NCBI GenBank assembly: GCA_021014325.1
Contig: CM037470.1
Location: 6,303,147-6,367,146 of the forward strand
From: Plazaster borealis
Taxonomy: Eukaryota; Echinodermata; Asteroidea; Forcipulatida; Labidiasteridae
DNA: 64,000 nt
Reading direction: 5' to 3'
Positions 49,113 through 59,168 of the stretch are shown here, piece by piece. The first letter of the stretch is position 1, and each line of letters opens with the position of its first letter. The position numbers were made by a program, and so were the translations under genes. Below the pieces are notes generated by a model. It saw only the letters and a program-made list of their open reading frames with translations, searched no databases and was not told where the DNA came from.

Positions 49113-50421
49113 AGATTTTAAAAGTAAACATATTGTATTGTTGTATGTTTGTTGAAATCTTGGCCGAATAAATAGTTATAATAATACAAAATAGACTTCT
49201 TCACAACATCATTCAGTAGCATAACCAGGTTCTGTTACACTTTTGATGTAAGGCCTGCAACATTTTAATTAAAATACATTAAAATAATCAAAATAAATGA
49301 ACTGGTGATATTACGCCGACGACACTCTGATGGTCCGATATAGCGCAGTCTATCAATCAACCAATTTGTCATCTTCAATTGTCCCGCAGTGATACCTCTT
49401 AACAACTGCATTCCAACCTTTTATTTTCCCACGCTGATCCCAAAGCCAATCATTGATCCCGCACAGTGGAAAAGAAAAACCTCATAAATGAACCCGTTCC
49501 TTTCTCTTCTCTGGTGAGCGCCAGTCCTGTCCCAGAAGCATTGTTTGTGGACACGCGTGGGTAAATCCGGGGCACGCGCGTAACCCTCGCCACGCTTCTC
49601 GGGCACGATCCCCCCATACCCGTTCTCGCTTGACGGATTTTAGAAGGTTATACGTTCACAACCAAAATTGCATAGTTTTAACTGTAGCGGATTTTAGTGT
49701 GGGATCTTTTTTTTTTTCTCTCCCCCTGACCGTGCCTCTCTCCATCCTCCGTGGTCTCTCTAAGCGCCGACTATGGTCCGGTGTATCCACCTCGCAACGG
49801 GGTCTCATGTCGAGGGTTTTATTTATTGAAGTCTTTGTGATGAGTTCAATTGTGCCGCCCTAGTGGACGGTAGGTTCACTGGGAGGTTTGGGACGTTCCC
49901 ATTGATGGGTATTATGAAGCCGTTTGACGGTGGGCACAGGGGTAGCAGTTTCTGGTGGATTCCCGAAGTCGCTGACAACAAATAGATTATCCTTCCAGAG
50001 AAATTATCCAAGCATGATATGATATCGTACATTTTCGAGAGATACAAATAATACAAAAATAATAATAATGTTCCCTTCATTGCATCTGATGAAGTACGGT
50101 AGTTGTTGCTACGAAAGCTCATGCAGTTTTGTTATGTAATAAGTTACTGCTACCATTACCTTCCAATAGATAACAAGAAAGTTGTAATGAAACAAATAGG
50201 TCCTTCCTTTTTCTAAAAAAATCCAATACTGTCTGTTAAGCACAGCACTGAACTGTTAGGCTCTGATTGTTGTTTTGACCAAAACATAGTAAATAGGCTC
50301 TGATCGTATGCCAAATCTTTACTATTTCTACATCGGAATTGAAGACGTATGAAGGATGTTAATTCTAAAAGCTTACTTTTAATTAACTTGAAATAGAACC
50401 AAATTGTTCCAATCGTTTGTC
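49113..50421. other. Intergenic stretch without supported gene
   Basis: No exon or transposon end is recognised. The part at 49430-49640 is more GC-rich, with several CpG (CACGCGTGGG, GGCACGCGCG), but gives no open frame of note. Confidence 0.55.
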
Positions 50422-50815
50422 TTAAAGGGATTGTATACGTTTGGTAATTGGAACCCACTGTTTGTTTCAACCCTATATAGTTGTAGATATATACCATCCA
50501 ACTAACTTGTGAATATTTCATTTCAAAAGGTGGTAGCGTTTTTGAAATCTTGCCGAAAATCTGGAGCGGTCTGTCCACGCAGGAAGAATAATCTGCAATT
50601 GGAATACACAATCTGAGAACTTTACTGTCAGTAACGCTTCTCAGATTCAAATTTGTGGGAAAAAGGTGATGCCTTTTTCCATAACCGCAGTACTTCCAAG
50701 TGTGAACAGTTTCTCAAAATGCATCATTCTATCCAAATAAAGCTGCTATACTTCTTACCAAGTAAGTTTTTAATGCCATTAATTTTCAGAGTCATTAACA
50801 AACGTATACAGACCC
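50422..50815 (+). mobile_element. TTAA-ended MITE, family B, copy 1
   Basis: Begins CTTAAAGGGATTGTATACGT and ends AACAAACGTATACAGACCC, inverted repeats of the AAAGGGTCTGTATACGTTTG type. The right TTAA is mutated to AATAA. The interior is shared with 53368-53762 and, reversed, with 59600-60002 (TGCCGAAAATCTGGAGCGGT, TTTCAAAAGGTGGTA). Confidence 0.88.
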
Positions 50816-51069
50816 AATAAACTTCGTATTAGTTTCAAGAACCCTTTGTCTTGTTAAGTACTAGGCCTACAATAATTGGTACAACCTAGTTGCCGACTAT
50901 GCTGATAATCCGAAGATGTTTTATTTTTTTATTTTTTTATTTTTTTATTTATTATAACTAAAACCAAATCTAAGCCTCTGCCTAATGTTATAAGTGTGAG
51001 GATGGCAATTCTGCATTTAATACTCTGGACATGGCTTCCTTGTGTAACAATAACTTTGTCTCTGCTCTT

Positions 51070-51334
51070 GGCCCAATTTCATAGAGCTGCTTAACGGCTG
51101 ATTATGTGCTTACTGTGAGAAATTCCATTTCATAGCGCTGCTAACCGTGAAAAGGCATGCTAACCTTCCGGTGCTTACTGTATGAAAATGCATGACGTAA
51201 CAATGCAAATCTATGGCGAACGCGCAAGCTGGCCGCCTAATTTTCTTGCTAACCTGTGAAATGCGCTCACGCTTAAGCAATTTTTGTCTGCTATAGTTAG
51301 CACGAAAATCTGCTTACCGTTAAGCAGCGCCATG
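51070..51334 (+). mobile_element. MITE with GGCCCAATTTCATAGAGC end, related to family E
   Basis: The left end GGCCCAATTTCATAGAGCTG and right end CCGTTAAGCAGCGCCATG share the AGCTGCTTAACGG inverted pattern. A second CATTTCATAGCGCTGCTAAC lies inside near 51125. The SINE at 51340 begins directly after it and may have clipped its end. Confidence 0.65.
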
Positions 51335-51339
51335 TAGTG

Positions 51340-51760
51340 GCGTGTCGTGGCCGAGCGGATAAGACACCGAACTCAAGCTCTGGTGTTTCTGATCAGCAGA
51401 GTGTGGGTTCGAATCCCAGTCGTGACACTTGTGTCCTTAAGCAAGACACTTAACCACATGCTTCGTCCTTCGGATGGGACGTTAAGTCGTAGGTCCCGTG
51501 TGTTGTGTAATGCACGTAAAAGAACCCAGTGCACTTATCGAAAAGAGAAGGGGTTCACCCCGGTGTTCTTGGTTTGATCGGCAGAACATTGCGCCACAGC
51601 ACCTTGTAAACCATTACATGGTGTTATGTAAAGGACTTGGTCTCATACTTCAAAAACGTAGCTCCACAATACCTTGCGGGAAAATAATGAACGTGCTTCT
51701 TTTGGTAGTGCTGTGCCAGTGAAGAAGTGTAATAAAACAAATAAAAGAATAAAAACAAAT
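51340..51760 (+). mobile_element. tRNA-Leu-derived SINE, copy 3 (most complete)
   Basis: The head runs from TGTCGTGGCCGAGCGG (A box) through CTCAAGCTCTGGTGTTTC to GGGTTCGAATCCCAGTCGTG (B box). Its acceptor-like ends TGTCGTG and the closing CGTGACA can partly pair. Then comes the body: CCTTCGGATGGGACGTTAAG, then TCGTAGGTCCCGTGTG and GTAAAAGAACCCAGTGCACT. The tail is A-rich and ends near AATAAAACAAATAAAAG. The parent tRNA is most like tRNA-Leu(CAA). Confidence 0.9.
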
Positions 51761-52291
51761 AGTTGTTCGGGCTGTGTTGCCCGATCATCTAAAAAATATC
51801 AATAAAATAATTGTTTCCGTCTAAGAACACTTCGATATGCGAGAGCATTGTCCCGCCATACATACATGTTTCAAAATGTTTATTTGAAGTGAATTTAATT
51901 AGATTTGTTCAAATAATAGGTACCCCCCCTCCTAAAACAAACCTTACATCATGATAATTATTATTATGCGATCAAGTAAGCGTTATTGACAACCTTGGCA
52001 GGAACCCATATCAAATTAAAACCATTGATTTGTAATGCAATTAATGGATACAATTAGCATACTATCAAGGCATTGTCTAGTCAGGAAACAACCACCTGTA
52101 CGTCCCTCATTATTTATAATCAACACACGTCATTGATAGGATGCCGATTTTAACGAGGTAATTGCCTATCATTTCTCAACCGGCAGGAATCAGTCAATAG
52201 GTTTGACCGTGCCGTCGTCTCAGATGCCGGTGATGAAGTTCCTGGAACACGGCCAATGCAGGGAATATTTTTTTCTTCGTCTAACCACGGG

Positions 52292-52876
52292 ATATCCCCC
52301 ACTGTGAACCTCAAACCATGGAGCAATCTCCAACTCCCACACGCTGAAATGAACAACCAAAACTTGTTTGTAACACGAGTTTAGCAGTAGCACCAGTCCA
52401 AAATTGGTATTTTATCAAAAAGCAGTATCCGCACTTTGTGTGGCCAAGCATGCACATGAAGTAACAAACATGTGAAACTTTTAAGGTAGTAAGTGGTGTT
52501 TTAAGCTTTGCATGGTGTTGAAAGTAGGAAGTAACTATAAATAGTATAGTAAACTTGCGGGTACAACCATGTGTAAAATCTCTTTTTGGAGGAGTGTTGG
52601 CTCTGAAAAGAGCCGGTTTGGTCTCGACGTTTCGAACAGTATACTCTGCTCGTCTTCAGGAGAATGGTAGTGTCATAAAGGTAGTGTCATAGATCGGTTT
52701 TTGTCAACGTAGTGCTAATTTATAGGCAAACTTATCAAGAAAGATACGTTAAAAGTCTCATGTGAAAGCTGCAGCTAAACCCGGTATTATCCCCCACTGT
52801 GAACCTCGAACCATGGTGCAATCTCTACCCCCACACACTGAAATTAATTGAAAAACCCAAACTTCGTAACACGAAG
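52292..52876 (+). repeat. Diverged direct repeat of about 87 bp, 500 bp apart
   Basis: 52292-52378 and 52789-52876 share ATCCCCCACTGTGAACCTC, AACCATGG.GCAATCTC and ACTTCGTAAC-like endings. A second pair, TATAGGCAAACTTATCAAGA with AAGATACGTTAAAAG, occurs at about 52722 and 52931. Together they show a local duplication in and beside MITE family C. Confidence 0.75.
52500..52690 (-). mobile_element. Repeat with hammerhead-like motif, single copy
   Basis: Matches each arm of the palindrome at 61878-62170: GGGTACAACCATGTGT, AAATCTCTT, GTGTTGGCT.TGAAAAGAGC, CGACGTTTCGAACAGTATAC. On the - strand 52665 to 52622 gives TTCTC, CTGAAGA, C, GAGCAG, loop, CTGTTC, GAAA, CGTC, GAGA. That is a hammerhead-like order with a 6-bp stem II and a 4-bp stem I. 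Confidence 0.55.
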
Positions 52877-52899
52877 TAACAGACATGTGAAACTAGGTA

Positions 52900-53345
52900 T
52901 AGGGTAATATAACAGCGTAGTGCTTATTTATAGGCAAACTTATCAAGAAAGATACGTTAAAAGACTCAGGTGAAAGTTTCAGATGAATACAAAGTCTACT
53001 TGCTGACAACACAGCAAAACAACTGTCACAGTAATTTCATCAAGAACGTCGAATCCATCTACGCTCAGCGAGGTGACAGCGGGTACCAACCGCATCTTTG
53101 GCCCTATAGCATTTTGCGAACGTACGCGGAAATTAGAATTTTCATTCATCCCTCAGAAAACTGAGAAACGATTCAGGCGTGAATCGTTTCTCAGACTCAA
53201 ATGTTTTTGGGTGGGGAACAAAATATCCAAACCATTCTACTTCGAAGGGGATCCTTTTGCAAAATAGTTTATTAGGCTACTATCAACACCCGCAGTGTAT
53301 CTCAACAAGTAAGTTATTATGGTCATTAATTTTTGGAGTATTTAA
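52900..53345 (+). mobile_element. MITE-like family C, reference copy
   Basis: Shares its interior with 7590-7985 (same orientation) and 8817-9262 (reverse). It contains the short palindrome GAAACGATTC-AGGCGT-GAATCGTTTC at 53165-53190. The right end GGTCATTAATTTTTGGAGTA merges into a family B element 20 bp on. Confidence 0.7.
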
Positions 53346-53367
53346 ATTAAAAATCTATACCCTACCA

Positions 53368-53762
53368 TTAAAGGGATTTTATACGTTTGGTAATTGGAAC
53401 CCACTGTTTGTTTCAATCCTACATACATGTAGTTGTAGAACACAATAAAACTAACCTGCGAAAATTTCATTTCAAAAGGTGGTATACTAGCGACTTTGAG
53501 AGATTGCCGAAAATCTGGAGCGGTTATGTCCACGCATGAAGAATAATTATCTGCAATTGGAATAATATACAATCTGAGAAACGTTACTGTCAGTAACGCG
53601 TCTCGTATTCAAATTTTTGAGAATAAAAAGTGACATATTTTTCCATAACCGCAGTACTTTAAGTGAAAGGTTTCTCAAAATGCATTGTACTATCCAAAGC
53701 TGCTGTACTTCTTACCAAGTAAGTTTGTATTGCCATTAATTTTCAGAGTCATTACCGAACGT
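53368..53762 (+). mobile_element. TTAA-ended MITE, family B, copy 2
   Basis: Begins TTAAAGGGATTTTATACGTT, with the same interior as 50422-50815. Its right end GTCATTACCGAACGTAC runs directly into the family A element with no TTAA between, so one edge was lost or one element inserted at the end of the other. Confidence 0.85.
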
Positions 53763-54133
53763 ACAGGCACTGTACACGTTTGGTAATTACTCAAAATATA
53801 TGTTAGCATAACAACTTGGTAACAAGCAACGGAGAGCTGTTGATAGTATAAAACATTGTGAGAAACGACTCCCTCTGCAGTAATGTAGTTTTTGAGAAAG
53901 AGGTAATTTCTCACTAAAATAATACAAGACTTCTTGCAAGAAGCCTTTTATTCCATCTGAAAGCACACAAATCTGTACAACAAGGGTGTTTTTTCTTTCA
54001 TCATTTTCTTGCAACTTCAATGACCAATTGAGCCCAAATTTTCACAGGCTTGTTATTTTATGCATATGTTGGGATACACCAAGTGAGAACACTGGTCTTT
54101 GACAATTTTACCAAACGTGTTCAGTGCCTTTAA
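53763..54133 (+). mobile_element. TTAA-ended MITE, family A, copy 5
   Basis: Left end AGGCACTGTACACGTTTGG lacks the outer TTAA; right end AACGTGTTCAGTGCCTTTAA keeps it. Full family interior. Third element in a row of MITEs (families C, B, A) from 52900 to 54133. Confidence 0.88.
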
Positions 54134-55600
54134 AGCAACCGTCCAGAATCGGTATTGTCAAAAAGCAGTATACGCACTTGGTGTTGCCAAGCATGCATGG
54201 AATAACAAACGTGTGAAAGTTTCAACTCAATCGGTCATTCGTGAAGTCAAGAGAAAACAATGTAAAAACCCCCATCATTGTTTTCATTGTTTTCGAACAT
54301 TGTATTTTGTACAAAGTATTGCTCAAAACTAATACTGTTTTACTCATTTCTCAAAAACATTAGCATTTCAGGTACAATTACTTTAAGGGAAGTTTTCCCC
54401 CATTGACCTTTATTAAAACATAAGTTATGTGTAAATCTGTAAACATTCATAATGTTATGAACGTTGACATAACATCGGTCACCAATTGTACTTCAAAACA
54501 CTTTTAAGTTCTTGAAATTCAGCCAAAATAAGCAAGTACCTCCGTAGTTGTAACTGAATGATAGTTCACTCTAAGTACCATCATAGAGCTAGGGTACCAT
54601 CCTAGCTCCATGGTGCCATACAGTGTGAACCACTTGTTTCTCCAATTCACCTACCAAATCAAAATTAGAACTAAAAGGAAAAAAGCAAACCCAGGCAGAT
54701 TTATGACTGCCTGATCTCGAAAACAGTCAACATTAATTTCAAACGCTACGGGAAAGTTTGGAATGACATTCTCCCATAGAACTGCAAATTCTATAATAGT
54801 ACAGCTTGACAAGAACTGACATTAAAAAAAAATCAGAGTGAGGGCGCTAATCGTTGTTAGTGGAATATCATGCTCGGTGCACCACGCAATAGGCTCCCGT
54901 TATCAGTACAGCCAATGCTATTGTGCACAACATTCAGAAATACTCCCCCAATTATTTTATTTTTTAAGTCTCTCATCCTCACAATATCAAATCAAATAAT
55001 ATTTGCCGACAACTAAACATATATTTTCTTTTCAATATTTAGTAGGTTAGTCGTTGAATTGTTAGCTATGCTTGCCCAGAATGTAAACATCCCTGAACGT
55101 GTAAACTGGCCAGACACCATCTTTGGAAAAAGGGGCCCTACGCTTGTCGGCAAAGTGGACCATTTTTAGAGGGCTAGTGTACCAAACGTAATCCAGGTTT
55201 AAAGTCAACAACCCAGCACAATACTGGGCTATTTTTTCACACTCCATAAAAGCCATGACCTTTAAATCTTTGATTTACAACAAAACAAATTGTGGTTTTT
55301 CATTTGATTCATGAGGCTTTCTTGGTGCATGATTATTTTGTTCTATAAGACGACGAAACTTGTAATACCTATTGGGGAAATGTGCACTGCAGCAGAATTT
55401 CGTTGCATCTGTGCTGAAAATGTCACCATTACTAATATTCAGCCTAACCATACTGACTGCGTGTATTCATTACGCCACCAACGTTTTCAAAGCCTTCACC
55501 TCTCACACTAGGTGAATCAATTTAATATTTGGTCCCACAGCATTTTCTCTAAGGGGATATGTAGTTATTTTGTTATATTGGGTTAACAAAGCAAACATTG
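54134..55600. other. Intergenic stretch without supported gene
   Basis: No gene. The first 230 bp (CGTCCAGAATCGGTATTGTC, AAAGTTTCAACTCAATCGGT, TTTCTCAAAAACAT) have the wording of the neighbouring MITE families and may be another diverged member. Confidence 0.5.
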
Positions 55601-55675
55601 ACTAGAGCGGGATTTGAGCCTGCGACCTCCGGATTAACGTGCCGGCGCTCTACCAACTGAGCTATCTATAACGGC
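55601..55675 (-). mobile_element. tRNA-like SINE head, copy 2
   Basis: On the - strand TATAGATAGCTCAGTTGGTA, then GAGCGCCGGCACGTTAATCC and GGAGGTCGCAGGCTCAAATC. CCGG...CCGG can form an anticodon-like stem around a loop with GTTAA. It is the best-kept of three copies and lies head to head with the copy at 55758. Confidence 0.72.
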
Positions 55676-55757
55676 AGTTGATGAACGGCTTCTGCCTCAG
55701 GCACCCCCCCCCCCCGAACAGAGGTAATATTGACGAAATAGGAAGACCGCCATCACT

Positions 55758-56011
55758 ATGGCTAGATAACTATGTTGGTAGAGTGCCGGTGTGGCAGGAG
55801 ATTCTGTCCCCCCGGAGATTATGTCTCCCAATACGGTGAACTGCGTACAAACTTCTTCTGATAGCGCCCTCTTTTGAATCATCCTTCTTCAGACCATGTT
55901 AGTTTCCCATATGGGGGACAGAATCTCCGGGGGACAGATTTCCCGATGACACCGGCACCTTAATCCAAATGTCGCAGATTCAAATCCCGCTCTTAACTAG
56001 TCAATTTTACT
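55758..56011 (+). mobile_element. tRNA-like SINE, copy 3, interrupted by a small transposon
   Basis: The 5' part (GGCTAGATAACTATGTTGGT, then AGAGTGCCGG) ends at 55789 and resumes at 55952 with CCGGCACCTTAATCC, then CAGATTCAAATCCCGCTCT. Removing the 162-bp insert and one CCGG restores the order of copies 1 and 2. The SINE tail continues to about 56075. Confidence 0.8.
55790..55951. mobile_element. 162-bp inverted-repeat element with CCGG target duplication
   Basis: Ends read inward TGTGGCAGGAGATTCTGTCC and TGTCATCGGGAAATCTGTCC, both continuing into CCCCCGGAGATT. It is flanked by CCGG at 55786-55789 and 55952-55955. The target GTGCCGGCAC is itself palindromic. No coding content; only one copy in the window. 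Confidence 0.82.
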
Positions 56012-56170
56012 TTGTTCAACTCAAATATTTAAAATTACCCAATCAGTTTCCCTTGTGGTTTATAACTTGATAACTATTTTGTATTGAGCTAAATTTATGG
56101 TTGAAGTGAAATTATTATAATGAGAGCAGATCGTAAAGGGTTTTATTTTACTTCATTTATATGTTTTATT

Positions 56171-56570
56171 TAAAAAAAATAGTGGCCTGACGTTTCTACC
56201 CAAGCAGAGTCTTTCTCGAAGGCTAAATGACAACACAACATACACAAACAGTGGAAAGACTTGACAGAAATGAAAGCAAAACATATTTAATGGCCAGACG
56301 TTTCGACCCTATTCAGCAGGTTCTTTCTCTAGAAATGAAAGCATACAGAAAAAGCAAGGGATGGACAATGAAGAGGTTGACAAGGAGGGGGGGGTAGGGG
56401 TAAGGGGCTGGTTTGACCACAAGAGTTGGGGAATATAAAAGACAAAATCGATGATGGGAAGAGGGAGAAAAGGATAATTGGTTAAAAATGGGTTTTTCTC
56501 TGAGGAAAGGAGAAAGCAAAACCATAAAGTTATTAGTCATTTTCCTTCTTGGATGTTCAAACCATGGGGT
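56171..56570 (-). mobile_element. GAAACGTC-bearing repeat, copy 2 (duplicated head)
   Basis: Matches 45222-45611. Its head occurs twice: GGCCTGACGTTTCTACCC at about 56184 and GGCCAGACGTTTCGACCC at about 56291, each followed by an AGAGTCTTTCTC- or GGTTCTTTCTCT-type segment. So two partial units sit in tandem. The right end is GTTCAAACCATGGGG, followed by (TTTA)n. Confidence 0.6.
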
Positions 56571-56725
56571 TTATTTATTTATTTATTTATTATGATGATA
56601 TTTGTTTCTGCAATGTAAACTTATATCACAAACAAACAATTTAATAAAGACAAAGCGATACTTTTGTTTTGTTACCTTGGATATAACTTTGGAATAGCGG
56701 ACTCTTTCCGTATTTTTTCAATCTT

Positions 56726-57066
56726 AAAGGCAGGGTGTATTTTGGTAATTACTCCACAAGTTAATTATTATAAAAACTGTTTTGGTAAAGAACACTGGAG
56801 AGCTGTTATTATTATAAAACATTGTTAGAAACAACCCCGTTTGAAGTAATGTAGTTTAAGAAAAAGGGGTGATTTGTTCACCCCAAAAAATGAATCTGAG
56901 AAAGGCTTCTGTGCAACAAGGGTGGGGTTTTTTCTTTCCTTATTTTCTTGCAACTTTGAGGACCAATTGAGCCCAAATTTTTACAGGTTTGTTATTTTAT
57001 GCCTGTGTGTTGGGATACACCAAGTGAGGATACTGGTATTTACATTTATTAAAAGTATACCCTGCC
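56726..57066 (+). mobile_element. Family A MITE, subfamily A2, copy 2
   Basis: Left end TTAAAGGCAGGGTGTATTTT and right end AAAAGTATACCCTGCC are inverted repeats (GGCAGGGT.TA). The right TTAA is missing. Interior is family A with a distinct middle (GGGGTGATTTGTTCACCCC, itself palindromic) instead of CTTCTTGCAAGAAG. Confidence 0.85.
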
Positions 57067-57283
57067 GATAATCTTTTTCCGAAAAAAGAGTGAAATGACA
57101 GCACACATCATGAAAAGGACATAGATAGGAGATTAATATCTTCACAATTTCAGTAATTATACACTAATATGATATGATACTCCCATCATTTTGGGCACCG
57201 GAGGTTTTATCCTTTATCTGTTGGGGTAAGACGACAACGAAATGTCCACTCTTCGAAAGAGGGCGCTGTTGAACATCACCGTT

Positions 57284-57484
57284 CAGAGCCGTATATTGAG
57301 AGAGTTGCGACATGGAGGGACCAGCTTTCTCCGGTCACGTGGTTGCTGGACGCCATTTTGTTCCCAAATGCAGCACAACCCAATGGGCAGACTAGTCTGG
57401 CACCCTGTATTCGCCAATGCATTTTTTGGAGACAAAATGGCTTCTAATCGCAAGTTGTCGCAACTCTCTCAATACACAGCTCTG
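57284..57484. mobile_element. hAT-type MITE, 201 bp, with perfect 8-bp target duplication
   Basis: TCACCGTT lies directly outside both ends (57276-57283 and 57485-57492). Terminal repeats read inward CAGAGCCGTATATTGAGAGA and CAGAGCTGTGTATTGAGAGA, both continuing GTTGCGACA or near it. Inside is a second inverted pair, GCCATTTTGTTCCCAAATGC and its partner near 57432-57453. An 8-bp duplication is the hallmark of hAT elements. An open frame across it (57242-57526) is incidental. Confidence 0.92.
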
Positions 57485-57933
57485 TCACCGTTAGCTCAAC
57501 GGCTAGCGCCGCGAACTTTTTTGTAAAAAACATTTTCCTCTGACCCCATGTACTTCAAAACTACCCATGCGGAGTTGGTTGTTGTTGTGTGTTTTTTTAG
57601 ATTAATCCGAGTCGAGTTCGTGGTCTGTCAGCATAAGTGACCAAGAAGAAACCTAAGATGAAACTGGTTTACATGTGACAACCATGTAAATGATCTCTTC
57701 TTTGTGATAAGTAAAGTTGCAGGTTTGAGAAGTCTCGATGTTTTGAAAAGTTTGCTCTGTTATCTTCATTATTTACAAGAGGTTTTTTTTCAGCGATCTA
57801 GCCATAGCCAACTGCCGAAGCCGTTCATCCGTGCACAGCCTGGGATTATAATGATTTGATATTATTATGCAAACACTGTCTGAACGCGTCCATTGAGATG
57901 ATTCAAGCTTATTTTGACCTGATCAATTGTCCG

Positions 57934-58334
57934 TTAAAGGCACTGAACACGTTTGGAAATTGTCAAAGACCAGTGTTCTCACTTGGTGTATCCCAACATA
58001 TGCATAAAATAACATTAACAAGCCTGTGAAAATTTGAGCTCAATTGGTCATCGAAGTTGCAAGAAAATGATGAAAGAAAAAACACCCTTTTGTACAAATT
58101 TGTGTGCTTTCAGATAGGAATAAAAGGCTTCTTGCAAGAAGTCTTTTATTATTTTAGTGAGAAACTACCTCTTTCAGTGAGAAACTACCTCTTTCTCAAA
58201 AACTACGTTACTTCAGAGGGAGTCGTTTCTCATAATGTTTTACACTATCAACAGCTCTCTGTTGCTCGTTACCAAGTCAGTTTTTATGCTAATATATATT
58301 TTGGGTAATTACCAAATGTGTACAGTGCCTTTAA
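57934..58334 (-). mobile_element. TTAA-ended MITE, family A, copy 6
   Basis: Ends GTTAAAGGCACTGAACACGT and TGTGTACAGTGCCTTTAA, reversed relative to copy 2. It carries an internal 17-bp tandem duplication (GTGAGAAACTACCTCTTTC, about 58157-58195). It lies about 330 bp downstream of the lectin gene. Confidence 0.9.
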
Positions 58335-58661
58335 ACCACATCTTTGTCTCAATCAATCCAATTATATAATATTTCATAAGTTGAAATCTAACACTCAATC
58401 ATAGCATACTCAGTTCTGTGCAGTTATATACAATATTCTTAACATTCATGTTTTTCAAACGTCAAAGAACGAACAGTCCTCCATTATTATGAAATCCAAG
58501 ACGTCAGCCTCTTGGCGGGATGCATCGTTGAGCTGACATATCTTACCCTGCTGCCAGAGATTGAAGGAGTGGCATCGAGGCTCCGCCCAGCACGCCTGAC
58601 CACACCCAATGGTCGACTCCCTTGGCCGTCGGGTTCATGATCTCATATGATTGAACAGACA

Positions 58662-59168
58662 CTAATTGAAGCGACCGTCAGCATCAGCTGTCAGACAATA
58701 CAGGCGATGGACACTCATTTCACAAGCGGCGAAGTTTTCATTATAGCAATTGGTGTCTCCCCATTTACCACCAAATCCACCTACCATTCTTATGCACTCG
58801 CTCTGTACATTGTTGGGGTCTCCCGCATTCCAGTTCTTGAATTGAGAATTTGTTTCGCTATCCAAGCACAGAGTATCTTTATTGTCAAAATTTCTACAGC
58901 CGATCCATAGTTCAAAGTCTGCTACTTTGTGGGCGCCAAACTCCTGCCAAATAAAATCGTGTTCCGCCTGAGAGTTCGGGATCATCATGCTACTCCCCAG
59001 TTGGTCACAAACCATCTTAGCATCGAACCAATTCATCTTCTCAGGCAGTAAGATGTAGCAGGAGTCTCGCCAAGTCACCCAGTCAGGAGGACACACAGCC
59101 TGTGTCCCACTGAAGAATACATGAAAACAAAGGGAGGTAATGCCGACCCAAGCCACAAAAGTTGACAT
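58662..59168 (-). CDS. Secreted C-type lectin domain protein
   Basis: 168 residues from the ATG at 59168, chosen because it opens a signal peptide (MSTFVAWVGITSLCFHVFFS, then GTQA) with a purine at -3; an upstream in-frame ATG at 59231 would bury it. The rest is one C-type lectin domain: CPPDWVTWRDSCY, KMNWFDAKMVC, ELWIGC (usual WIGL), NWNAGDPNN, KWGDTNCYNENFAACE. Cysteines fit the long form with the N-terminal pair, the two core disulphides and an extra pair (WIGC with DTLC). DPN replaces the EPN mannose-type motif, and WGD replaces WND, so calcium and sugar binding are plausible but not certain. About 17 residues, with a ninth Cys, follow the domain. Echinoderms have many such secreted lectins in immunity and coelomic fluid; the ligand here is unknown. 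No introns are needed. Confidence 0.9.
   Translation of the reverse strand: MSTFVAWVGITSLCFHVFFSGTQAVCPPDWVTWRDSCYILLPEKMNWFDAKMVCDQLGSSMMIPNSQAEHDFIWQEFGAHKVADFELWIGCRNFDNKDTLCLDSETNSQFKNWNAGDPNNVQSECIRMVGGFGGKWGDTNCYNENFAACEMSVHRLYCLTADADGRFN

Noticed and set aside
51340..51425. Functional tRNA-Leu gene
   Set aside because: The A and B boxes are good but the anticodon and variable arms are altered, and the same SINE body follows in other copies.
57242..57526. 94-codon open frame
   Set aside because: It runs across a hAT MITE and both of its target duplications, so the frame is a by-product of the insertion.
23575..58308. A similar open frame of 80-106 codons (starting MQENDERKNT) recurs in family A MITE copies on either strand
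   Set aside because: It follows the MITE consensus, which simply lacks stops in that frame. Frames are broken at different points in each copy, no domain is recognisable, and the ends and palindromic centre show noncoding constraint only.
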